A stretch of DNA of 8,105 nucleotides, taken from the NCBI GenBank assembly GCA_964354135.1, contig CAYGZA010000309.1, forward strand, positions 1-8,105, given 5' to 3'. The stretch is from CAYGZA01 sp964354135. Its GTDB lineage: Bacteria; Planctomycetota; Planctomycetia; Pirellulales; Thermoguttaceae. Below are positions 6,475 through 8,105 of the stretch, in pieces (the first letter of the stretch is position 1; each line of letters begins with the position of its first letter). Under the pieces are notes generated by a model, which saw nothing but the letters and a program-made list of their open reading frames with translations, searched no databases and was not told the origin of the DNA. The position numbers and the translations under genes were made by a program.

Positions 6475-6553
6475 GTAGGTCCAGTGGGATCGGCGTCTCG
6501 CCGGTACTAGGGTCTCAGACGGATTCCCGAGGCGGGCGAGACGCCCGCCCTAC
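6475..6553. repeat. Intergenic palindromic repeat with GTAGG...CCTAC ends
   Basis: The right half contains a perfect hairpin GGCGGGCG-AGA-CGCCCGCC (6531-6549) directly followed by CCTAC. The left half contains GGCGTCTCGCC (6492-6502), the exact reverse complement of GGCGAGACGCC inside the right hairpin (6535-6545). The outer ends GTAGG (6475-6479) and CCTAC (6549-6553) are also inverted. The whole looks like a 79-bp element with a better-kept right end and a degraded left end. The GGCGGGCGAGACGCCCGCCC-type sequence is one I recall as common between planctomycete genes. It may also slow or stop transcription after the coiled-coil gene, but there is no T run. Confidence 0.55.
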
Positions 6554-6846
6554 TTCCGGGAACCGAACGGTGCCGGAGGTCCACAAGGTCTGTGCAGCGA
6601 CGATCAGCCGGTACACTCCTTCGGGGGAGCAAGCCTCTCATCGGCTCTGTTTCCTGGGAAACTGTTGCCGGGGGCCGTTTGACACGCCGCTTTCCATCCC
6701 ACATGCTATGGGTAAGGGAAATCGCGGAAACATCGGCCAAGCCCGCAACGTGCTTGGTCTCCAAGGACTTGCGGACGGACCGTGAAGCCCGGGACCCAAG
6801 AGTCCCCGCCCGCCGGCGAATAAGCCTTGGAAACTGCGATTCCGAC

Positions 6847-6854
6847 GGAGGTGA
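6847..6854 (+). promoter_or_regulatory. Strong ribosome binding site of the NfeD-like gene
   Basis: GGAGGTGA, an eight-base match to the 16S rRNA 3' end, sits 6 nt before the ATG at 6861. It fixes the start codon and predicts efficient translation of the pair. Confidence 0.8.
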
Positions 6855-6860
6855 CCAGGA

Positions 6861-7553
6861 ATGACTTACGTCTTTCTCTTCTGTGCCGTCGCGGGCGGCA
6901 CGATCATGGTCTGCCAGTTGATCCTGAGCCTGATGGGGCTGGCAGGGGATTCACTCCACACCGACATGGGCAGTGACGTCGGCACTGACATCGGCCAGGA
7001 CTTCGGGGCCGACGTCCACGTCGACGCAGCCGGCGCCGATCTCCACGCGGATGGCGGCGACGTCCACGGGCACGTCGGCGGCGCCGGAACGCACGCCGGG
7101 CACGAGACCCTCGGGCACGGCTCGACGTGGCTGTTTTCCATGATTTCCTTCCGCACCGTGGTGGCCGCCATGGCCTTCTTCGGCCTGACCGGGCTCGCCG
7201 CGGATGCGGCCGAGCTGCCGATCGGCACGACGCTGCTGTTGGCCGTCGCCGTGGGTCTGGCCGCCCTGTACGGCACGTACTGGATGGTGCAACTGCTGGG
7301 CCGGCTGAGGTCCGAGGGGACCGTGCGCCTGGAGAACGCTTTGGGCAGGCACGGGACGGTGTACCTACGGATCCCCAGCGAGCGGTCCGGCGTCGGGAAA
7401 ATCCAGCTTAACCTGCAAAACCGGACCATGGAGTACCTGGCCATGACCCCGGGGCCGGAGTTGCCCACGGGAGCTAAAGTTGTCGTAGTCCAGTTGGTCA
7501 CGCCGGATACGCTGGAGGTGCAGCCGGTGTCGGAATCCGAAAGGAGCCCATGA
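6861..7553 (+). CDS. NfeD-like (NfeD1b/YuaF-type) membrane protein with Asp/His-rich insertion
   Basis: The protein has 230 residues. Hydrophobic segments lie at about 3-28, 89-115 and 120-148, followed by Arg-containing residues and a C-terminal beta-rich domain (about 155-223). That domain carries GRHGTVYLRIPSERSGVGKIQLNLQNRTMEY and LPTGAKVVVV...PDTLEV features typical of the OB-fold of NfeD proteins. NfeD1b proteins are membrane partners of flotillins, and the next gene, overlapping by 4 bp (ATGA), is a flotillin, which strongly supports the call. No ClpP-like protease domain is present, so this is the short NfeD class. Unusual is the loop at residues 30-87, with ten Asp and eight His. Asp falls at every fourth position from 35 to 55 (DMGS, DVGT, DIGQ, DFGA, DVHV, DAAG), then a His/Gly-rich part runs to residue 87. 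Metal or proton binding is a guess from composition only. Confidence 0.82.
   Translation: MTYVFLFCAVAGGTIMVCQLILSLMGLAGDSLHTDMGSDVGTDIGQDFGADVHVDAAGADLHADGGDVHGHVGGAGTHAGHETLGHGSTWLFSMISFRTVVAAMAFFGLTGLAADAAELPIGTTLLLAVAVGLAALYGTYWMVQLLGRLRSEGTVRLENALGRHGTVYLRIPSERSGVGKIQLNLQNRTMEYLAMTPGPELPTGAKVVVVQLVTPDTLEVQPVSESERSP
6963..7034 (+). repeat. Six degenerate 12-bp coding repeats (Asp-x-x-x tetrads)
   Basis: Six consecutive tetrapeptides each begin with Asp (residues 35, 39, 43, 47, 51 and 55 of the NfeD-like protein); the first four read D-x-G-x. In DNA each is a GAC-started 12-mer, with related but not identical sequence. The run lies between membrane segments 1 and 2. Confidence 0.75.
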
Positions 7554-8105
7554 AAATGTCCAGCCCTCTGTTGTTCGCGGCGACCTGGGAGCCGTGGGTG
7601 ATCGCCCTGTTTGCCTTGGTCGGCCTGGCGGTGCTTTCGTTTCTGATCGTGGCGGTGCGCTTTTACAAGCGGTGTCCCGCCAACCGCGTGCTGGTGATTT
7701 TCGGGAAGGGCGCCGGCGGCCAGGCCGCCACGTGCATTCACGGCGGGGCCAGGATGGTGTGGCCCTTGGTCCAGGACTACGACTGGCTCTACCTCGACCC
7801 GATGCAGATCGAGATCCCCCTCCGCGGGGCCCTCTCGGCCGAGAACATCCGCGTGAACGTCCCCAGCGTCTTCACCGTGGCCATCGGCGTCACGCCCGAG
7901 CTGATGCAGAACGCGGCGATCCGGCTCCAGGGACTGAGCACCAAAGAAATCCAGAAGCAAGCCGAGGACATGATCTTCGGCCAGTCTCGCCAGGTGATCG
8001 CCTCGATGAACATCGAGGACATCAACCGCGACCGCGAGAAGTTCCTGGAGAACATCCAAAAGTCCCTGGAGCCCGAGCTGAAGAAGATCGGCCTGGTGCT
8101 GATCA
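7550..8105 (+). CDS. Flotillin-like SPFH-domain protein (partial, C-terminus off the right edge)
   Basis: The frame gives 185 residues before the edge. Flotillins are membrane-anchored scaffolds that organise membrane microdomains with NfeD1b-type partners. A hydrophobic anchor lies at about residues 15-37 (WVIALFALVGLAVLSFLIVAV). The SPFH/band-7 domain follows from about 40: FYKRCPANRVLVIFGKG, then VWPLVQDYDWLYLDPMQIEI, NIRVNVPSVFTVAIG, and GLSTKEIQKQAEDMIFGQSRQVIASMNIEDINRDREKF, all characteristic of flotillin rather than stomatin or HflK/C. The C-terminal coiled-coil flotillin domain is beyond the window. The start at 7550 overlaps the NfeD-like stop (ATGA), implying coupled translation. 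A second in-frame ATG at 7556 is better spaced (9 nt) from AAAGGAG at 7540-7546 and is a real alternative, costing only two residues. A shared operon with the NfeD-like gene is near certain. Confidence 0.93.
   Translation, partial: MKMSSPLLFAATWEPWVIALFALVGLAVLSFLIVAVRFYKRCPANRVLVIFGKGAGGQAATCIHGGARMVWPLVQDYDWLYLDPMQIEIPLRGALSAENIRVNVPSVFTVAIGVTPELMQNAAIRLQGLSTKEIQKQAEDMIFGQSRQVIASMNIEDINRDREKFLENIQKSLEPELKKIGLVLI

Larger units (their letters stand above)
6455..6860. other. Intergenic region between the coiled-coil gene and the NfeD-like gene
   Basis: This 406-bp stretch holds a hairpin-bearing repeat near its left end (6475-6553, listed separately). From about 6555 to 6840 I see no convincing gene; a frame from 6592 to 6864 would encode 90 residues without a recognisable motif and with biased Arg/Ser content. 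A TTGACA hexamer at 6679-6684 is a perfect -35 match. The nearest -10-like sequences are poor: CATGCT at 17 bp spacing, or TATGGG with an upstream TG at 22 bp. A promoter for the downstream pair is therefore likely here but not pinned. A small stem GGGAC/GTCCC lies near 6790-6806. Confidence 0.45.

Noticed and set aside
6531..6549. Intrinsic terminator at the GGCGGGCG/CGCCCGCC hairpin
   Set aside because: The stem is strong, but no T run follows on either strand, so it is better described as a palindromic repeat that may or may not affect transcription.
6679..6712. TTGACA with TATGGG as promoter of the NfeD-flotillin pair
   Set aside because: The -35 is perfect, but the spacer to TATGGG is 22 bp, and the 17-bp alternative CATGCT matches only 3 of 6 bases. 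Kept only as a mention in the intergenic entry.
6592..6864. 90-residue open frame before the NfeD-like gene
   Set aside because: No domain, no ribosome site, composition typical of random high-GC frames; it ends over the next gene's start.
6866..8059. 397-residue open frame on the minus strand
   Set aside because: Antisense to the NfeD-like and flotillin genes, both of which have clear family features.

Overview
The window is high-GC bacterial DNA that looks planctomycete (Pirellulales-like). The evidence is a secreted DUF1570-type metalloprotease, an SH3-domain protein with a C-terminal block I associate with planctomycetes, a large coiled-coil protein of a planctomycete type, and intergenic repeats of the 'GCTCGGCAGGAGCC' and 'GGCGGGCGAGACGCCCGCC' kinds that I recall being frequent in such genomes. 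The taxonomic call is inference; no marker gene is present.

Left part, minus strand: a 5' portion of type II citrate synthase (gltA, cut by the left edge) has a good sigma-70-like promoter of its own (TTGACG, 17 bp, GATAAT) and a leader of about 155 nt carrying an 11-bp tandem repeat. Upstream of it on the same strand lies an exported protein with two bacterial SH3 domains. That gene is divergent from a plus-strand exported DUF1570/peptidase-MA-like metalloprotease with an HEATH motif. The roughly 400-bp divergent region between them holds a repeat-like block with strong inverted repeats.

Middle, plus strand: after about 330 bp containing a likely promoter (TTGACC, 17 bp, TATACG) and a hairpin-rich leader comes a 722-residue coiled-coil protein. 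Its core is four exact-length 70-residue (210-bp) repeats plus a partial fifth, each built from five 14-residue double heptads. A separate C-terminal block and a basic tail follow.

Right part, plus strand: about 400 bp of non-coding DNA with a hairpin-bearing repeat precedes a translationally coupled pair, an NfeD-like membrane protein and a flotillin (SPFH) protein cut by the right edge. NfeD1b-type and flotillin proteins are known partners in bacterial membrane microdomains. The NfeD-like protein is unusual in having an Asp/His-rich stretch between its first two membrane segments, with Asp at every fourth residue over six tetrads.

I see no mobile-element gene, CRISPR array, tRNA or rRNA. 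I found no clear previously undescribed multi-gene system. The most distinctive items are the nested coiled-coil repeat, the Asp/His-rich insertion in the NfeD-like partner of the flotillin, and the two structured intergenic repeats.
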